A stretch of DNA of 64,000 nt. Origin: Pseudomonadota bacterium. Its GTDB lineage: Bacteria > Pseudomonadota > Gammaproteobacteria > Burkholderiales > Sulfuricellaceae. Within the stretch, counting starts at the first letter, position 1. Each line of letters starts with the position of its first letter. Location of the stretch: the NCBI GenBank assembly GCA_021801705.1, contig JAJYXP010000044.1, positions 116,697-180,696 of the forward strand, given 5' to 3'. Below are positions 6,504-16,377 of the stretch, piece by piece. The position numbers and the translations under genes are program-made. Under the pieces are notes generated by a model. It did no database searches. It was given only the letters and a program-made list of their open reading frames with translations, and was not told the origin of the DNA.

Positions 6504-9065
6504 TTAGGTTTGCAATTGCTGTAGCAGGTCTGTTTCCAGCCGTAGAATGGCTTGCGGATTTTCGAGTTCCACGCCGGTGATCAGGAAGGTATCCTCGGCG
6601 CGTTCGCCGAGCGTGGCGATTTTCGCGGTATGCAGGTGAATGCGGTGCTTCAGCAGCACTTGCGCGATGCGGGACAGCAAGCCCGGGCGATCGCCTGCAA
6701 CTACCGACAGCACAGAATAGACGCCTTTTTCGTCCGGCCTGATCGAGATTTCCGGCGCGATCGGAAAATGTTTGAGATGGCGGCTCAGGCGGCTTTGCAG
6801 TGGGGCATCCAGCACCGCGGACTGTGTCAGGCGCTGCGTGAGTTCATATTCGATAAAGTTAAGCAGGTCACGATAATGAGCGGCGCGGTTGGCCTCGTCC
6901 AGTACCACGAAGCTGTCCAGGGCATAGCCGTGGCGGGTGGTGTGGATCTTGGCTTCCACGATGTTGAAGTCGGTCCGCTCAAAAAAGCTGCAAATGCGGG
7001 CGAACAGGTCGTCCCGGTCCGGCGTATAGATCATGACCTGGATGCCTTCCCCGGCCGGGCTTAAGCGTGCCTTGACGAGCAGTTGTGCTGCGTCCTTGCC
7101 ATAGAGGCAGCGGCTATGCCAGGCAATTTCCTGTGCCTCGTGCCGCAGAAAATATCCCGGTTCCAGTTGCGCCCATAGCGCTTGATGCGCGTCGTTGCTG
7201 AAGGCGTACAGACGGAGGATTTTCAAGGCCTCGGCTTGCCGTTCCTGCAGGTGCGATTCCAGTGGGGCCGCACCGCCTGAAAGATAACGCTGCGTCGCCC
7301 GGAGCAGGTCTTCCAGCAGCTTTCCCTTCCATGCGTTCCAGACTTTGGGGCTGGTGCCGCGAATATCTGCAACCGTAAGCAGGTAGAGGGCAACAAGATG
7401 GCGCTGGTCGTGGACATGGGCGGCGAAGGTCTCGATCACATCCGGGTCGCTGATGTCCTGCTTTTGGGCCGTGGCCGACATGACAAGATGGTTTTCCACC
7501 AGCCAGGCCACCAGGTCGGTATCTTCTTTATCCAGGCAATGCCGTTTGCAGAAGCGGCGTGCATCTACCGTGCCCAGCCTGGAGTGGTCGCCGCCGCGCC
7601 CCTTGGCAATGTCGTGAAACAGGCCGGCCAGATAGAGCACTTCCGGACGTTCGAAATTGTTGATCAGCGCGCTGGCCAGCGGAAACTCATGGGCGAATTC
7701 CGGAATGGTAAGGCGCCGCAGGTTGCGCACCACCATCATGATGTGCTCATCCACCGTGTAGACGTGGAACAGGTCGTGCTGCATCTGGCCGACAATCCGT
7801 CCAAAGGCCGGAATATAGCGCCCCAGGATGCCAAGCTGGTTCATTCTGCGCAGCTCGTGGGTGAGTCCATGCGGTTGGCGCATGATCTCCATGAACATTT
7901 GCCGATTTTGGGTCTGGCGCCGGAAATCTGCATCGATTTTCGGCAGCGAGCGCCACAGTGCGCGCAGGGTAGCTGCGCTCATGCCTATCAGTTCCGGACG
8001 TTGCTGCAGCAGCAGAAAACTTTCCATGATGCTGCTAGGCACGCGCTGGAATAAATCGTCATCGGCTATTTCGAGCAGTCCGTTGCGGGCCTGAAAGCGT
8101 TCGTTGATCGGTTTAACCTGTGGTGAGTCGGCAGGGAAAACACGCGCCCGCAGGTTTATCAGCAATATCTCGTTAAACAGGCTAACCGCCTTGGCGGCAC
8201 GGTAATAAGATTGCATCAACTGTTCGCTGGCCTTGCGCTGCGCCTTGTCCGCAAACCCGCATTGCTCCGCAAGGCTCGACTGGTGATCGAACAGAAGGCG
8301 GTCTTCGCGCCGTTTTGCGAGGTAATGCAGGCGGATGCGCAGATTTTCCAGGAATAGCTCGTGGCGCCGGATTTGACCGGCTTCCCGAGGGGTAATGATG
8401 GCTTCGTCCGCCAGTTTTTTCCACGAGTTTCCCAGGCCGATGGCGCGGCTGATCCACAGAATATTCTGCAAATCCCTGAGCCCCCCCGGGCTTTCTTTCA
8501 GGTTGGGCTCCAGGTTGTAGGCGGTATCGTGGAAACGGGCGTGGCGTTGCTGCTGCTCCAGCAGTTTCGCCTCGAAAAAGTCCTGGGCGCTGAGGTTTTC
8601 CCGTATGGAGGTGGCAAGTCTCCCGAACAACTTGCGGTTTCCGGCCAGGAAACGTGATTCAAGCAAATTGGTCTGGACCGTAATGTCTTTGGCTTCCTCC
8701 AGGCATTCGTGCAGCGTGCGCACGCTGTGACCGACTTCCAGCCCGATATCCCAGAGCAAGCCGACGAGCTGCTCCAATTTCTGTTCGGGCATTTTATCCC
8801 GGCTGGCCGGCAAGAGAATCAGCAGGTCAATGTCGGAACCGGGATAAAGTTGTTTACGCCCGTAACCGCCGACGGCGATCAGCGTGCAGGTGTCGGGCAG
8901 GGAAATTTGCTGCCATATGGTTCGAAGCAGCTTGTCCACCAGGCTGCTATGCCCCCCCAGGAGTGCGCTGGCGCTGCACTTTTCCAGATAGGCCTGGCGC
9001 AACATATTCCTGCCGTGCCGAAGAAACTCTCGCCAGTAGGATACGTCCGGGGAGGGATGCGTCAT
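6504..9065 (-). CDS. glnD: Bifunctional PII uridylyltransferase / uridylyl-removing enzyme
   Basis: An 853-residue GlnD that adds UMP to PII proteins when glutamine is low and removes it when glutamine is high. The nucleotidyltransferase motif AVGGYGRKQLYPGSDIDLL lies at residues about 64-82, with catalytic Asp pair D78/D80. The central HD domain shows LAGLFHDIAKGRGGDHS and VAWLVENHL. Two C-terminal ACT domains (IYTPDRDDLFARICSFFERT... and VVAGDRPGLLSRIAQVLLKH...) sense glutamine. Length is close to the usual 860-900. It lies five bases behind map on the same strand, a common arrangement in proteobacteria, and is likely cotranscribed with it. Confidence 0.97.
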   Translation of the reverse strand: MTHPSPDVSYWREFLRHGRNMLRQAYLEKCSASALLGGHSSLVDKLLRTIWQQISLPDTCTLIAVGGYGRKQLYPGSDIDLLILLPASRDKMPEQKLEQLVGLLWDIGLEVGHSVRTLHECLEEAKDITVQTNLLESRFLAGNRKLFGRLATSIRENLSAQDFFEAKLLEQQQRHARFHDTAYNLEPNLKESPGGLRDLQNILWISRAIGLGNSWKKLADEAIITPREAGQIRRHELFLENLRIRLHYLAKRREDRLLFDHQSSLAEQCGFADKAQRKASEQLMQSYYRAAKAVSLFNEILLINLRARVFPADSPQVKPINERFQARNGLLEIADDDLFQRVPSSIMESFLLLQQRPELIGMSAATLRALWRSLPKIDADFRRQTQNRQMFMEIMRQPHGLTHELRRMNQLGILGRYIPAFGRIVGQMQHDLFHVYTVDEHIMMVVRNLRRLTIPEFAHEFPLASALINNFERPEVLYLAGLFHDIAKGRGGDHSRLGTVDARRFCKRHCLDKEDTDLVAWLVENHLVMSATAQKQDISDPDVIETFAAHVHDQRHLVALYLLTVADIRGTSPKVWNAWKGKLLEDLLRATQRYLSGGAAPLESHLQERQAEALKILRLYAFSNDAHQALWAQLEPGYFLRHEAQEIAWHSRCLYGKDAAQLLVKARLSPAGEGIQVMIYTPDRDDLFARICSFFERTDFNIVEAKIHTTRHGYALDSFVVLDEANRAAHYRDLLNFIEYELTQRLTQSAVLDAPLQSRLSRHLKHFPIAPEISIRPDEKGVYSVLSVVAGDRPGLLSRIAQVLLKHRIHLHTAKIATLGERAEDTFLITGVELENPQAILRLETDLLQQLQT

Positions 9066-9070
9066 GAAGG

Positions 9071-9871
9071 TCAGCGAATGAAATCTGGCTTTTTGGGAGA
9101 CCCGGCGGAGACGGTTAAAACTTCATAGTCCGTTTCGGTGACCAGGACGGTATGCTCCCATTGCGCCGAAAGGCTGTGATCCTTGGTGACGATGGACCAG
9201 CCGTCGCCAAGCTGGCGGATATCACGCCGTCCGGCGTTAATCATCGGCTCGACGGTGAATATCATGCCCGGGACCAATTCGATGCCGGTTCCTGCCCTGC
9301 CATAGTGCAGCACTTGCGGCTCCTCGTGAAATTGCCGGCCGATGCCGTGGCCGCAGAATTCGCGCACCACGCTATAGCCTTGCGCCTCGGCATGCTTCTG
9401 GATGTGGTGGCCGATATCGCCCAAGTGCGCGCCGGGCTTGATTGCTGCTATGCCGAGCCACATGCAATCGAAGCTGGTCTCGCACAGACGCCTAGCCTGG
9501 ATGGAGGGCTCGCCGATATAATACATGCGGCTGGAATCTCCGTGGTAACCGTCCTTGATGGTGGTTACATCGATATTGATGATATCGCCGGCCTTGAGTT
9601 TTTTATCGCCCGGAACGCCATGGCATACCTGGTGATTGACCGAGGTGCAGATGGACTTGGGGTAGGGGTGATGGCCGGAAGGCGCGTAATTTAGCGGGGC
9701 GGGAGTCGCCTGCTGCACATCGACAGTGTAGTCATGGCAGAGCTTGTCCAGCTCATTGGTAGTGACGCCTGCCTTGACGAAGGGTCCGATATAATCGAGC
9801 AATTCGGCCGCCAGTCTGCCGGCGATGCGCATTTTTTCAATTTCTTCCGGAGTTTTTATAATAATGGACAT
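9071..9871 (-). CDS. map: Methionine aminopeptidase type I
   Basis: A 266-residue enzyme that removes the N-terminal Met from nascent proteins. The metal-ligand pattern of type I MetAP is visible: NIDVTTIKDGYHGDSSRMY (two Asp), CGHGIGRQFHEEPQVLHYG (His), FTVEPMIN (Glu) and SAQWEHTVLVTE (Glu). The start at 9871 (MSIIIKTPEEIEKMRIAG) is preferred to an upstream start at 9910, because family members begin this way. No clear Shine-Dalgarno site precedes it; a TATACT element lies about 35 bases upstream on the minus strand. It is followed closely by glnD. In many proteobacteria map is divergent from rpsB, as here, with a DsrE-like gene inserted between. Confidence 0.96.
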   Translation of the reverse strand: MSIIIKTPEEIEKMRIAGRLAAELLDYIGPFVKAGVTTNELDKLCHDYTVDVQQATPAPLNYAPSGHHPYPKSICTSVNHQVCHGVPGDKKLKAGDIINIDVTTIKDGYHGDSSRMYYIGEPSIQARRLCETSFDCMWLGIAAIKPGAHLGDIGHHIQKHAEAQGYSVVREFCGHGIGRQFHEEPQVLHYGRAGTGIELVPGMIFTVEPMINAGRRDIRQLGDGWSIVTKDHSLSAQWEHTVLVTETDYEVLTVSAGSPKKPDFIR

Positions 9872-9945
9872 AATGTTGCTGATCGAATTAAATATCGGGC
9901 AGTATAGCAAATTACCCCGGAACTGGATTTGGAGTGGAGGAGACG

Positions 9946-10386
9946 ATGAGAATAATTAAAGCATTATTGCTTGCGGCTTTCTTGCTGCAGGCGTTCCTGC
10001 CGGCTCATGCCGGCGACTCGCCGGCGAAACTGGGCAAGGCGCCAGCGAACAAGGTGATCTTTCAGGTAACCGACGACGACCCACAAAAGTGGTATCTCAC
10101 CCTGAGCAACGCGAAAAACGTGCAACAGGCGTTGGGCAAGGAGAATGTGCAAATCGAGGTGTTGGTCTGGGGCCCGGGGCTGAATATGGTGGTACTGGAA
10201 ACCGAGATGGCCAATGAAATAGACGAGGCGGTCGCCAGGGGCGTGAAAATCATAGCCTGCGAAAACACCATGATCGGCCGCCGTCTGACGCGCGCGGACA
10301 TGCATCCGTCTATCAGTTATGTTAAAACAGGCGTGCTTTATCTGATGAAACGCGAGCGCCAAGGTTGGGCTTATGTTCGTCCTTGA
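9946..10386 (+). CDS. Exported DsrE/DsrF-like small protein
   Basis: A 146-residue protein with a signal peptide (MRIIKALLLAAFLLQAFLPAHA, cleavage near residue 22) and a single DsrE/DsrF-like domain: KVIFQVTDDDPQKWYLTLSNAKNVQQAL, IEVLVWGPGLNMV, and VKIIACENTMIGRRLTRADM with one Cys. Cytoplasmic DsrE/TusD proteins transfer sulfur with a conserved Cys. Exported versions are common in betaproteobacteria and their role is not known. The ATG at 9946 has a strong GGAGGAG ribosome site, better than the GTG at 9934. It stands between map (divergent) and rpsB, about 155 bases before the latter. Confidence 0.8.
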   Translation: MRIIKALLLAAFLLQAFLPAHAGDSPAKLGKAPANKVIFQVTDDDPQKWYLTLSNAKNVQQALGKENVQIEVLVWGPGLNMVVLETEMANEIDEAVARGVKIIACENTMIGRRLTRADMHPSISYVKTGVLYLMKRERQGWAYVRP

Positions 10387-10426
10387 GGGAAATCCGGTAA
10401 GCGTGCTAGAATTGCAAGTTAAGTTT

Positions 10427-10455
10427 TTGGGTCTAACGGCTTGAGAGCTTAAAAT
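10427..10455 (+). promoter_or_regulatory. Candidate sigma-70 promoter of rpsB
   Basis: TTGGGT at 10427-10432 and TAAAAT at 10450-10455 are separated by 17 bases. The -10 matches the consensus at five of six positions, the -35 only at three. It lies about 85 bases before the rpsB start, leaving a leader that contains the hairpin at 10484-10497. This is read from the sequence alone; other -10-like boxes exist nearby (TAGAAT about 10407). Confidence 0.4.
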
Positions 10456-10483
10456 TTCGCACATCCGCTTTACGTACAGGGTG

Positions 10484-10497
10484 CCCGGCTTGCCGGG
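10484..10497 (+). promoter_or_regulatory. Hairpin in the rpsB leader
   Basis: CCCGGC and GCCGGG form a tight GC stem in the untranslated leader of rpsB, followed by a GGGCGGATGGAGG segment. In E. coli ribosomal protein S2 represses its own mRNA through structure in this leader. This hairpin is a candidate for such a site, but no S2-binding consensus was tested. Confidence 0.3.
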
Positions 10498-10542
10498 TGG
10501 TATCGGGCGGATGGAGGCATAACCCTTACCAGGAGCAGCAAA

Positions 10543-11289
10543 ATGTCAGTGACCATGCGTCAGATGTTGGAAGCGGGCGTCCATTTCGGACACCAAACCC
10601 GTTACTGGAACCCCAGGATGGCGCCGTATATTTTCGGCGACCGCAACAAGATTCATATCATCAATCTGGAAAAAACGCTGCCGATGTACCAGGACGCGAT
10701 GAAATTCATGCGCCAACTGGCTACCAACAAGGGCAACATCCTGTTCGTCGGCACCAAGCGCCAGGCCAGGGATATTGTCAGGGAAGAGGCGGAACGCGCC
10801 GGCTGTCATTATGTCAATTTCCGCTGGCTCGGCGGCATGCTGACCAACTTCAAGACGGTCAAGCAGTCGATCAAGCGCCTGCAGGATGTGCAGGCCATGC
10901 TGTCGGAAGAGAACATCGGCAAACTGGCCAAAAAGGAAGCGCTGCTTCTTGGTCGCGAACGTGACAAGCTGGAACGCAGCCTGGGCGGGATCAAGGATAT
11001 GGGCGGCCTGCCTGACGTGATTTTCGTGATCGACGTGGGCCACGAGAAGGGCGCGATCACCGAAGCCAACAAACTCGGCATCCCGGTGGTCGGCGTGGTG
11101 GATTCCAATAATTCCCCGGTTGGGGTGAATTACGTTATACCAGGCAACGACGACTCCACCCAGGCCATCCGCTTGTACGCCAGGGGGGCGGCCGATGCCG
11201 TTCTGGAAGGGCGCAGCCAGGTCATCCAGGAGATCGTCGGCGACGAGTTCGTTGAAGTCGAAGACCCAGCCTCACAGGCGGCTGAATAA
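10543..11289 (+). CDS. rpsB: 30S ribosomal protein S2
   Basis: A 248-residue S2, recognisable from [41 protein letters not shown] at the N-terminus and the [36 protein letters not shown] core. It joins the small subunit late and is needed for S1 binding. The start ATG at 10543 follows an AGGAGCAG ribosome site. It opens the rpsB-tsf-pyrH-frr translation cluster; a strong hairpin lies between it and tsf. Confidence 0.98.
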   Translation: MSVTMRQMLEAGVHFGHQTRYWNPRMAPYIFGDRNKIHIINLEKTLPMYQDAMKFMRQLATNKGNILFVGTKRQARDIVREEAERAGCHYVNFRWLGGMLTNFKTVKQSIKRLQDVQAMLSEENIGKLAKKEALLLGRERDKLERSLGGIKDMGGLPDVIFVIDVGHEKGAITEANKLGIPVVGVVDSNNSPVGVNYVIPGNDDSTQAIRLYARGAADAVLEGRSQVIQEIVGDEFVEVEDPASQAAE

Positions 11290-11296
11290 TCATCCC

Positions 11297-11328
11297 GTAA
11301 AAAAGGGGCGTTTCAGCCCCTTTTTTAC
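11297..11328 (+). terminator. Intrinsic terminator / attenuator between rpsB and tsf
   Basis: A perfect 13-base-pair stem (GTAAAAAAGGGGC with GCCCCTTTTTTAC) around a six-base loop, with the descending arm carrying six T, lies eight bases after the rpsB stop and 75 bases before tsf. This is the form of a Rho-independent terminator. A partial terminator here, lowering tsf relative to rpsB, is known from enterobacteria. Confidence 0.8.
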
Positions 11329-11402
11329 GCCATATTCGTTTTAATAGCGCTCAAGCGACTGGTTCGCCGGATGTGCTGATTTTGTTTATCAAGGAGTTGA
11401 AA

Positions 11403-12281
11403 ATGGCGGAAATCACCGCAAGCATGGTGAAGGATCTGCGTGAACTGACCGGCCTCGGTATGATGGAGTGCAAAAAGGCGCTGGTCGAGGCCAACGGCGA
11501 CCTGAAGGCGGCCGAGGATGCGCTGCGCATCAAGAGCGGCGCCAAAGCAGGCAAGGCAGCCAGCCGTATCGCGGCAGAAGGCGTAGTGGCAAGCTTTATC
11601 AGTGCTGACCGTAAAACCGGCGCCCTGGTCGAGGTTAACTGCGAAACCGACTTCGTGGCCAAGAACGATGATTTCAACAATTTCGCCAAGGAAGTGGCTC
11701 AAGCCGTGGCGCAGCAGATTCCCGCTGATGTGGCCGCTTTGGCCACGATGAAGCTGGCTTCCGGCAGCGCTGTTGAAGAAGCGCGCCAAGGCTTGGTGAT
11801 GAAGCTGGGTGAGAACACCACGGTGCGCCGCTTTGTGCGCTTTAGCACCGAAGGCCAACTGGCTGCCTATCTGCACGGCACCAAAATCGGTGTGCTGGTG
11901 GATTACACTGGTGGTGACGAAGCCCTGGGCAAGGACGTGGCGATGCACATCGCTGCCAGCAAGCCGGTTTGCGTTTCAAAGGAACAGGTGCCCGCCGATT
12001 TGCTCGCCAAGGAACGCGAAATTTATACCGCTCAGGCAGCCGAAAGCGGCAAGCCGGCGAACATTGTCGAAAAAATGGTAGAAGGCCGGATAAGCAAATA
12101 CCTGGCCGAAGTCACTCTGCTCGGACAGCAGTTCGTCAAAGACCCCGACATGACTGTTGAGAAATTGTTGGCTTCCAAGGGTGCCAGGATCAACGCCTTC
12201 CAGATGTTTGTGGTAGGTGAGGGTATCGAGAAGCGCAGCAGTGATTTCGCCGCCGAAGTGGCCGCCGCGGCAAAGGTGTAA
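11403..12281 (+). CDS. tsf: Translation elongation factor Ts
   Basis: A 292-residue EF-Ts, the nucleotide exchange factor that recycles EF-Tu. The N-terminal UBA-like domain ([37 protein letters not shown]) and the [18 protein letters not shown] core signature are clear. The ATG at 11403 is chosen over 11373 because AAGGAG precedes it and the protein then begins MAEITASMV. It lies five bases before pyrH. Confidence 0.98.
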   Translation: MAEITASMVKDLRELTGLGMMECKKALVEANGDLKAAEDALRIKSGAKAGKAASRIAAEGVVASFISADRKTGALVEVNCETDFVAKNDDFNNFAKEVAQAVAQQIPADVAALATMKLASGSAVEEARQGLVMKLGENTTVRRFVRFSTEGQLAAYLHGTKIGVLVDYTGGDEALGKDVAMHIAASKPVCVSKEQVPADLLAKEREIYTAQAAESGKPANIVEKMVEGRISKYLAEVTLLGQQFVKDPDMTVEKLLASKGARINAFQMFVVGEGIEKRSSDFAAEVAAAAKV

Positions 12282-12286
12282 ATATT

Positions 12287-13003
12287 ATGGCCGCCCCCAA
12301 GTACAAACGCATCCTGCTCAAACTTTCCGGCGAAGCACTGATGGGCGATGACAGCTACGGTATCAACCGTGATGTGATCGAGCGCATTGTGGCAGAGATT
12401 GGCGAGGTGTCGCGGCTTGGCGTGGAGGTTGCCGTGGTGATCGGCGGCGGCAACATCTTTCGCGGCGTGGCACCGGCGGCAGCGGGGATGGATCGTGCCA
12501 CTGCCGATTACATGGGCATGCTGGCCACAGTAATGAACGCACTTGCCTTGCAGGATGCGATGCGCCGCGCCGGACTGATGGCGCGCGTGCAATCGGCGCT
12601 GACCATCGAACAGGTGGCTGAGCCGTATATTCGCGGCAAGGCATTGCGCTACCTGGAAGAAGGCAAGATCGTCATTTTCGGCGCCGGCACCGGCAACCCT
12701 TTCTTTACCACGGATACTGCCGCCGCACTGCGCGCGGTCGAAATGGGAGCGGAAGTTGTGTTGAAGGCGACCAAGGTGGATGGCGTATACACGGCAGACC
12801 CTAAAACCGACCCGGATGCGAAACGCTATGACCGCCTCCATTTCGACGAGGCAATCGCCAAGAACCTCAAGGTGATGGATGCCACCGCGCTCGCGCTATG
12901 CCGCGACCAGAAAATGCCGCTTTGTGTGTTCAGCATTTTCAAGGCGGGCGCGCTTAAGAAAGTGGTGATGGGCGGGGACGAAGGAACACTGGTCGAGTGC
13001 TGA
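12287..13003 (+). CDS. pyrH: UMP kinase
   Basis: A 238-residue bacterial UMP kinase of the amino-acid kinase fold, converting UMP to UDP. Typical segments are [12 protein letters not shown] (phosphate binding), [30 protein letters not shown] and [13 protein letters not shown]. In bacteria it is hexameric, inhibited by UTP and stimulated by GTP (family knowledge). It follows tsf after five bases and precedes frr by 42 bases, the standard order. Confidence 0.98.
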   Translation: MAAPKYKRILLKLSGEALMGDDSYGINRDVIERIVAEIGEVSRLGVEVAVVIGGGNIFRGVAPAAAGMDRATADYMGMLATVMNALALQDAMRRAGLMARVQSALTIEQVAEPYIRGKALRYLEEGKIVIFGAGTGNPFFTTDTAAALRAVEMGAEVVLKATKVDGVYTADPKTDPDAKRYDRLHFDEAIAKNLKVMDATALALCRDQKMPLCVFSIFKAGALKKVVMGGDEGTLVEC

Positions 13004-13045
13004 CAGCCTGCTGTTGATCGAGTCTAGACAGGAAGGAATCGAAAC

Positions 13046-13603
13046 ATGATTGCGGACGTAAAAAAATCAACCGGGCACAAGATGCAGAAGAGCCTTGAAG
13101 CCCTCAAGATCGATCTGGGCAAGGTGCGTACAGGCCGCGCCCATACCGGGATCCTCGATCATGTGATGGTCGATTACTACGGTTCACCGGTGCCGATCAG
13201 CCAGGTAGCCAACATCACTCTGACCGATTCGCGCACTATTGGCGTGACACCCTGGGAAAAGAAAATGGTGGGCGCCGTGGAGAAGGCGATTCGTGATTCC
13301 GACCTGGGACTTAACCCTTCCAGCCAGGGCGATTTGATCCGCGTTCCCATGCCCCCCCTGACTGAAGAGCGCCGCAAGGAATTGATCAAGGTGGTGAAAC
13401 ACGAGGCGGAAGATGCCAAGGTGGCGGTGCGCAATATCCGGCGCGACGCCAATGCCACTCTGAAAGACATGGTGAAGGACAAGGCCATCAGCGAGGACGA
13501 GGAGCGCCGCGCCGTGGACGAAATCCAGAAGCTGACCGACCATTACATTGCAGAAATTGACAAGACGCTTCAAGCCAAAGAAGTCGACCTGATGGCTGTT
13601 TAG
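13046..13603 (+). CDS. frr: Ribosome recycling factor
   Basis: A 185-residue RRF that, with EF-G, splits post-termination ribosomes. The full-length pattern is intact: LRTGRAH-like [88 protein letters not shown] lies upstream of the ATG. It is followed by uppS after 15 bases. Confidence 0.98.
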   Translation: MIADVKKSTGHKMQKSLEALKIDLGKVRTGRAHTGILDHVMVDYYGSPVPISQVANITLTDSRTIGVTPWEKKMVGAVEKAIRDSDLGLNPSSQGDLIRVPMPPLTEERRKELIKVVKHEAEDAKVAVRNIRRDANATLKDMVKDKAISEDEERRAVDEIQKLTDHYIAEIDKTLQAKEVDLMAV

Positions 13604-13618
13604 TTAGGAAGCGCGAAA

Positions 13619-14374
13619 GTGCCCCTGTTCACCAGTTCCACACGCAGCATCCCGGAAACCGGCGATGTGCCGCGGCATATCGCCATTATCATGGACGGCA
13701 ACGGCCGCTGGGCGAAGAAGCGGTTCCTCCCGCGCATTGCAGGCCACAAGCGCGGTGTCGAAATTGTCCGGAATACGGTTAAAGCCTGCACCGAGATGGG
13801 AGTCGGGTACCTGACCCTGTTTGCCTTCAGCAGCGAGAACTGGCGCCGCCCAGCGGAAGAGGTGACATTCCTGATGCAGCTATTCATGCTTGCGCTTGAA
13901 CAGGAAGTCGCCAAACTGCACAAAAACAATATCCGCCTCAAGGTCATCGGTGACCGTTCCCGTTTCGAGGCTAAACTGGTCGAGCTGATCGAGCATGCCG
14001 AATCGCTCACCCATGGCAATAGCGGCCTTACCCTGACCATCGCCGCCAATTACGGTGGGCGTTGGGATCTGTTGCAGGCGGCTCACAGGATGCTCGAAGC
14101 CAATCCAGGTCGTGCGCTGACCTTCAAGGAAGAGGATCTGGAGCCGTATCTTTCCACCTGCTATGCTCCCGAACCGGACCTGTTCATCCGCACCGGCGGG
14201 GAGCAACGTGTCAGCAACTTCATGCTTTGGCAGTTGGCCTATGCCGAGCTGTATTTTACCGACACCTTGTGGCCGGACTTCAACACCATGGCCTTGAAGC
14301 GGGCAATCAAATCCTTCCAGGAAAGGGAGCGCCGTTTCGGGCGCACCAGCGAGCAGCTCAAAAAAAATGCTTAA
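13619..14374 (+). CDS. uppS: Undecaprenyl diphosphate synthase (cis-prenyltransferase)
   Basis: A 251-residue enzyme that extends farnesyl diphosphate with eight isopentenyl units to make the C55 carrier lipid for peptidoglycan and O-antigen. The catalytic motif [13 protein letters not shown] (Asp of DGNGRW) and the later [27 protein letters not shown] substrate region are intact. It starts at GTG (13619) with AGGA ten bases upstream; no ATG occurs before the catalytic motif. Its 3' end overlaps cdsA by eight bases. Confidence 0.97.
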   Translation: MPLFTSSTRSIPETGDVPRHIAIIMDGNGRWAKKRFLPRIAGHKRGVEIVRNTVKACTEMGVGYLTLFAFSSENWRRPAEEVTFLMQLFMLALEQEVAKLHKNNIRLKVIGDRSRFEAKLVELIEHAESLTHGNSGLTLTIAANYGGRWDLLQAAHRMLEANPGRALTFKEEDLEPYLSTCYAPEPDLFIRTGGEQRVSNFMLWQLAYAELYFTDTLWPDFNTMALKRAIKSFQERERRFGRTSEQLKKNA

Positions 14375-15179
14375 AGCGCGAATTCTGACAGCTTTGCTGT
14401 TGTTGCCTTTATTTCTGGCTGCGCTGTTTTTTCTCCCGGATGATAATTGGGCGCTGCTGATGTTAGGCATCATCCTGATCGGCGCTTACGAGTGGTCGAA
14501 TATTGCGGCTTACTCACGTTTCCAGAGTCGGCTTTATATTTTTCTCACCTTGTTGATTGGCTTGGCGTTTTTGATGACGGCTTCCCGTTCCGCAGCCATT
14601 TTTTTGTATGGTATCGCCTTCCTTTTCTGGGCGATCCTGGTTCCGTTATGGCTGCGCAATCAATGGCGAACAAGGCAACGGCCGATCATGGCGCTAACCG
14701 GTTGGGCGGTGTTGCTTCCCACCTGGCTGGCCCTGGTCGAGTTGCGCGCCATCGGGCCCGGCCTGCTGTTGGGGCTGATGGCGGCGGTCTGGATTGCGGA
14801 TAGTGCTGCCTATTTTGCCGGGCGCAAATTCGGCCGGCATAAGCTCGCTCCGGCCATCAGCCCGGGCAAGACCTGGGAAGGGGTTGCCGGCGCATTTTTC
14901 GGCGTAACCCTGTACGGCGTGGCATGGGGGGTGGGAAACGGCTCCGCAGAACCGTTCAGTTCTGGCCTGATGTGGGGGATGTTGTTGCTGTGGCTGTTGA
15001 CAATATTCGGCATCCTGGGGGATTTGTTCGAATCCTGGATGAAACGTGTGGCTGGCCTCAAGGACAGCGGACGGCTCCTTCCCGGCCACGGCGGCGTGCT
15101 TGACCGCATCGACGCGCTGACGGCGGCGATGCCCGTGGCGGCGATCGCTCTTCTGCTCAAGAATTATTACGCACTTTAA
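14367..15179 (+). CDS. cdsA: Phosphatidate cytidylyltransferase
   Basis: A 270-residue integral membrane enzyme that makes CDP-diacylglycerol from phosphatidate and CTP, the branch point of phospholipid synthesis. About seven or eight hydrophobic helices are visible. The CDP-DAG synthase signature is complete near the C-terminus: [20 protein letters not shown] followed by [22 protein letters not shown] precedes it. The ATG lies inside the end of uppS, so coupling is likely, and dxr follows four bases after the stop. Confidence 0.96.
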   Translation: MLKARILTALLLLPLFLAALFFLPDDNWALLMLGIILIGAYEWSNIAAYSRFQSRLYIFLTLLIGLAFLMTASRSAAIFLYGIAFLFWAILVPLWLRNQWRTRQRPIMALTGWAVLLPTWLALVELRAIGPGLLLGLMAAVWIADSAAYFAGRKFGRHKLAPAISPGKTWEGVAGAFFGVTLYGVAWGVGNGSAEPFSSGLMWGMLLLWLLTIFGILGDLFESWMKRVAGLKDSGRLLPGHGGVLDRIDALTAAMPVAAIALLLKNYYAL

Positions 15180-15183
15180 GCTG

Positions 15184-16377
15184 ATGCCAAAAATTCAAAC
15201 TATCACCGTACTTGGCTCGACCGGCACGATCGGCATGAATACGCTGGATGTCATCGCGCGCCACCCCGACAGGTTCCGGGTGGTGGCTTTGACCGCGAAT
15301 CGCCAAGTCGGGCGTCTGTTTGAACAGTGCCAACGATTCCATCCCGATTATGCGGTCATGCTCGATGCGGATTGTGCCGAAGAGCTGCGGGGAAAAATCA
15401 AGCAATCAGCGCTTGATGTCGAGGTGCTGAGCGGAATCGAGGCGCTGGAATGGGTGGCATCGCTACCCCAGGTGGACAGCGTCATGGCTGCGATAGTCGG
15501 CAGCGCCGGACTGCGACCCTCCTTGGCGGCAGCCAAGGCTGGTAAGCGAATTTTGCTGGCAAATAAAGAAACCTTGGTGATGTCGGGTAGCATATTCATG
15601 GATGCCGTCAGGCAGAACAACGCCTCCTTGCTGCCGATTGATAGCGAACATAATGCAATTTATCAATCGCTTCCAAGTGATTTTTCAAGTAATTTAGAGG
15701 TGTCGGGTGTCAAGCGCATATTACTTACCGCTTCCGGAGGCCCGTTCCGTACAGTGCCGCTGACCGACCTGGACAATGTGACACCACAACAGGCCTGCAC
15801 TCATCCGAACTGGGTGATGGGCCGGAAGATTTCCGTGGACTCGGCGACCATGATGAACAAGGGTCTGGAAGTGATCGAGGCGCACTGGCTGTTTAATGCG
15901 GAGGCAGACCAAATCCAGGTGGTGATTCATCCCCAGAGTGTGATTCATTCCATGGTGGAATATGTGGATGGTTCGGTGCTGGCGCAACTGGGCAACCCCG
16001 ATATGCGCACCCCGATTGCCTACGCGCTGGGCTTCCCGGAACGGATCGATGCCGGCGTGTCTTCACTGGATTTGTTCAAAATCGGGAGACTGGATTTCGA
16101 AGCGCCGGACACGGTTCGTTTCCCCTGCCTGGATCTGGCCTATCAGGCCCTGCGACAGGGCGGAACCGCCCCCGCTATTCTGAATGCGGCGAATGAGGTC
16201 GCAGTGGATGCTTTTCTCGAATATCGCCTTCCCTTCAAGGCCATCCCGGCCATGATAGCAGGCGTACTGGAATCAGATGCCTCAATACCTGTCGGAAGAC
16301 TGGAGGACGTGCTGGAGGCCGATGCCAAGGCGCGTGAGTCGGCGCGGGAATGGATGCGAGCGATGGGCCACCGATGA
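15184..16377 (+). CDS. dxr: 1-deoxy-D-xylulose 5-phosphate reductoisomerase
   Basis: A 397-residue NADPH- and metal-dependent enzyme, the committed step of the MEP isoprenoid pathway. Motifs: [18 protein letters not shown] (NADPH binding), [24 protein letters not shown] (metal and substrate ligands), LTASGGPFR and [26 protein letters not shown]. Its product pathway feeds UppS two genes upstream. The stop overlaps the rseP start (ATGA). Confidence 0.97.
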   Translation: MPKIQTITVLGSTGTIGMNTLDVIARHPDRFRVVALTANRQVGRLFEQCQRFHPDYAVMLDADCAEELRGKIKQSALDVEVLSGIEALEWVASLPQVDSVMAAIVGSAGLRPSLAAAKAGKRILLANKETLVMSGSIFMDAVRQNNASLLPIDSEHNAIYQSLPSDFSSNLEVSGVKRILLTASGGPFRTVPLTDLDNVTPQQACTHPNWVMGRKISVDSATMMNKGLEVIEAHWLFNAEADQIQVVIHPQSVIHSMVEYVDGSVLAQLGNPDMRTPIAYALGFPERIDAGVSSLDLFKIGRLDFEAPDTVRFPCLDLAYQALRQGGTAPAILNAANEVAVDAFLEYRLPFKAIPAMIAGVLESDASIPVGRLEDVLEADAKARESAREWMRAMGHR

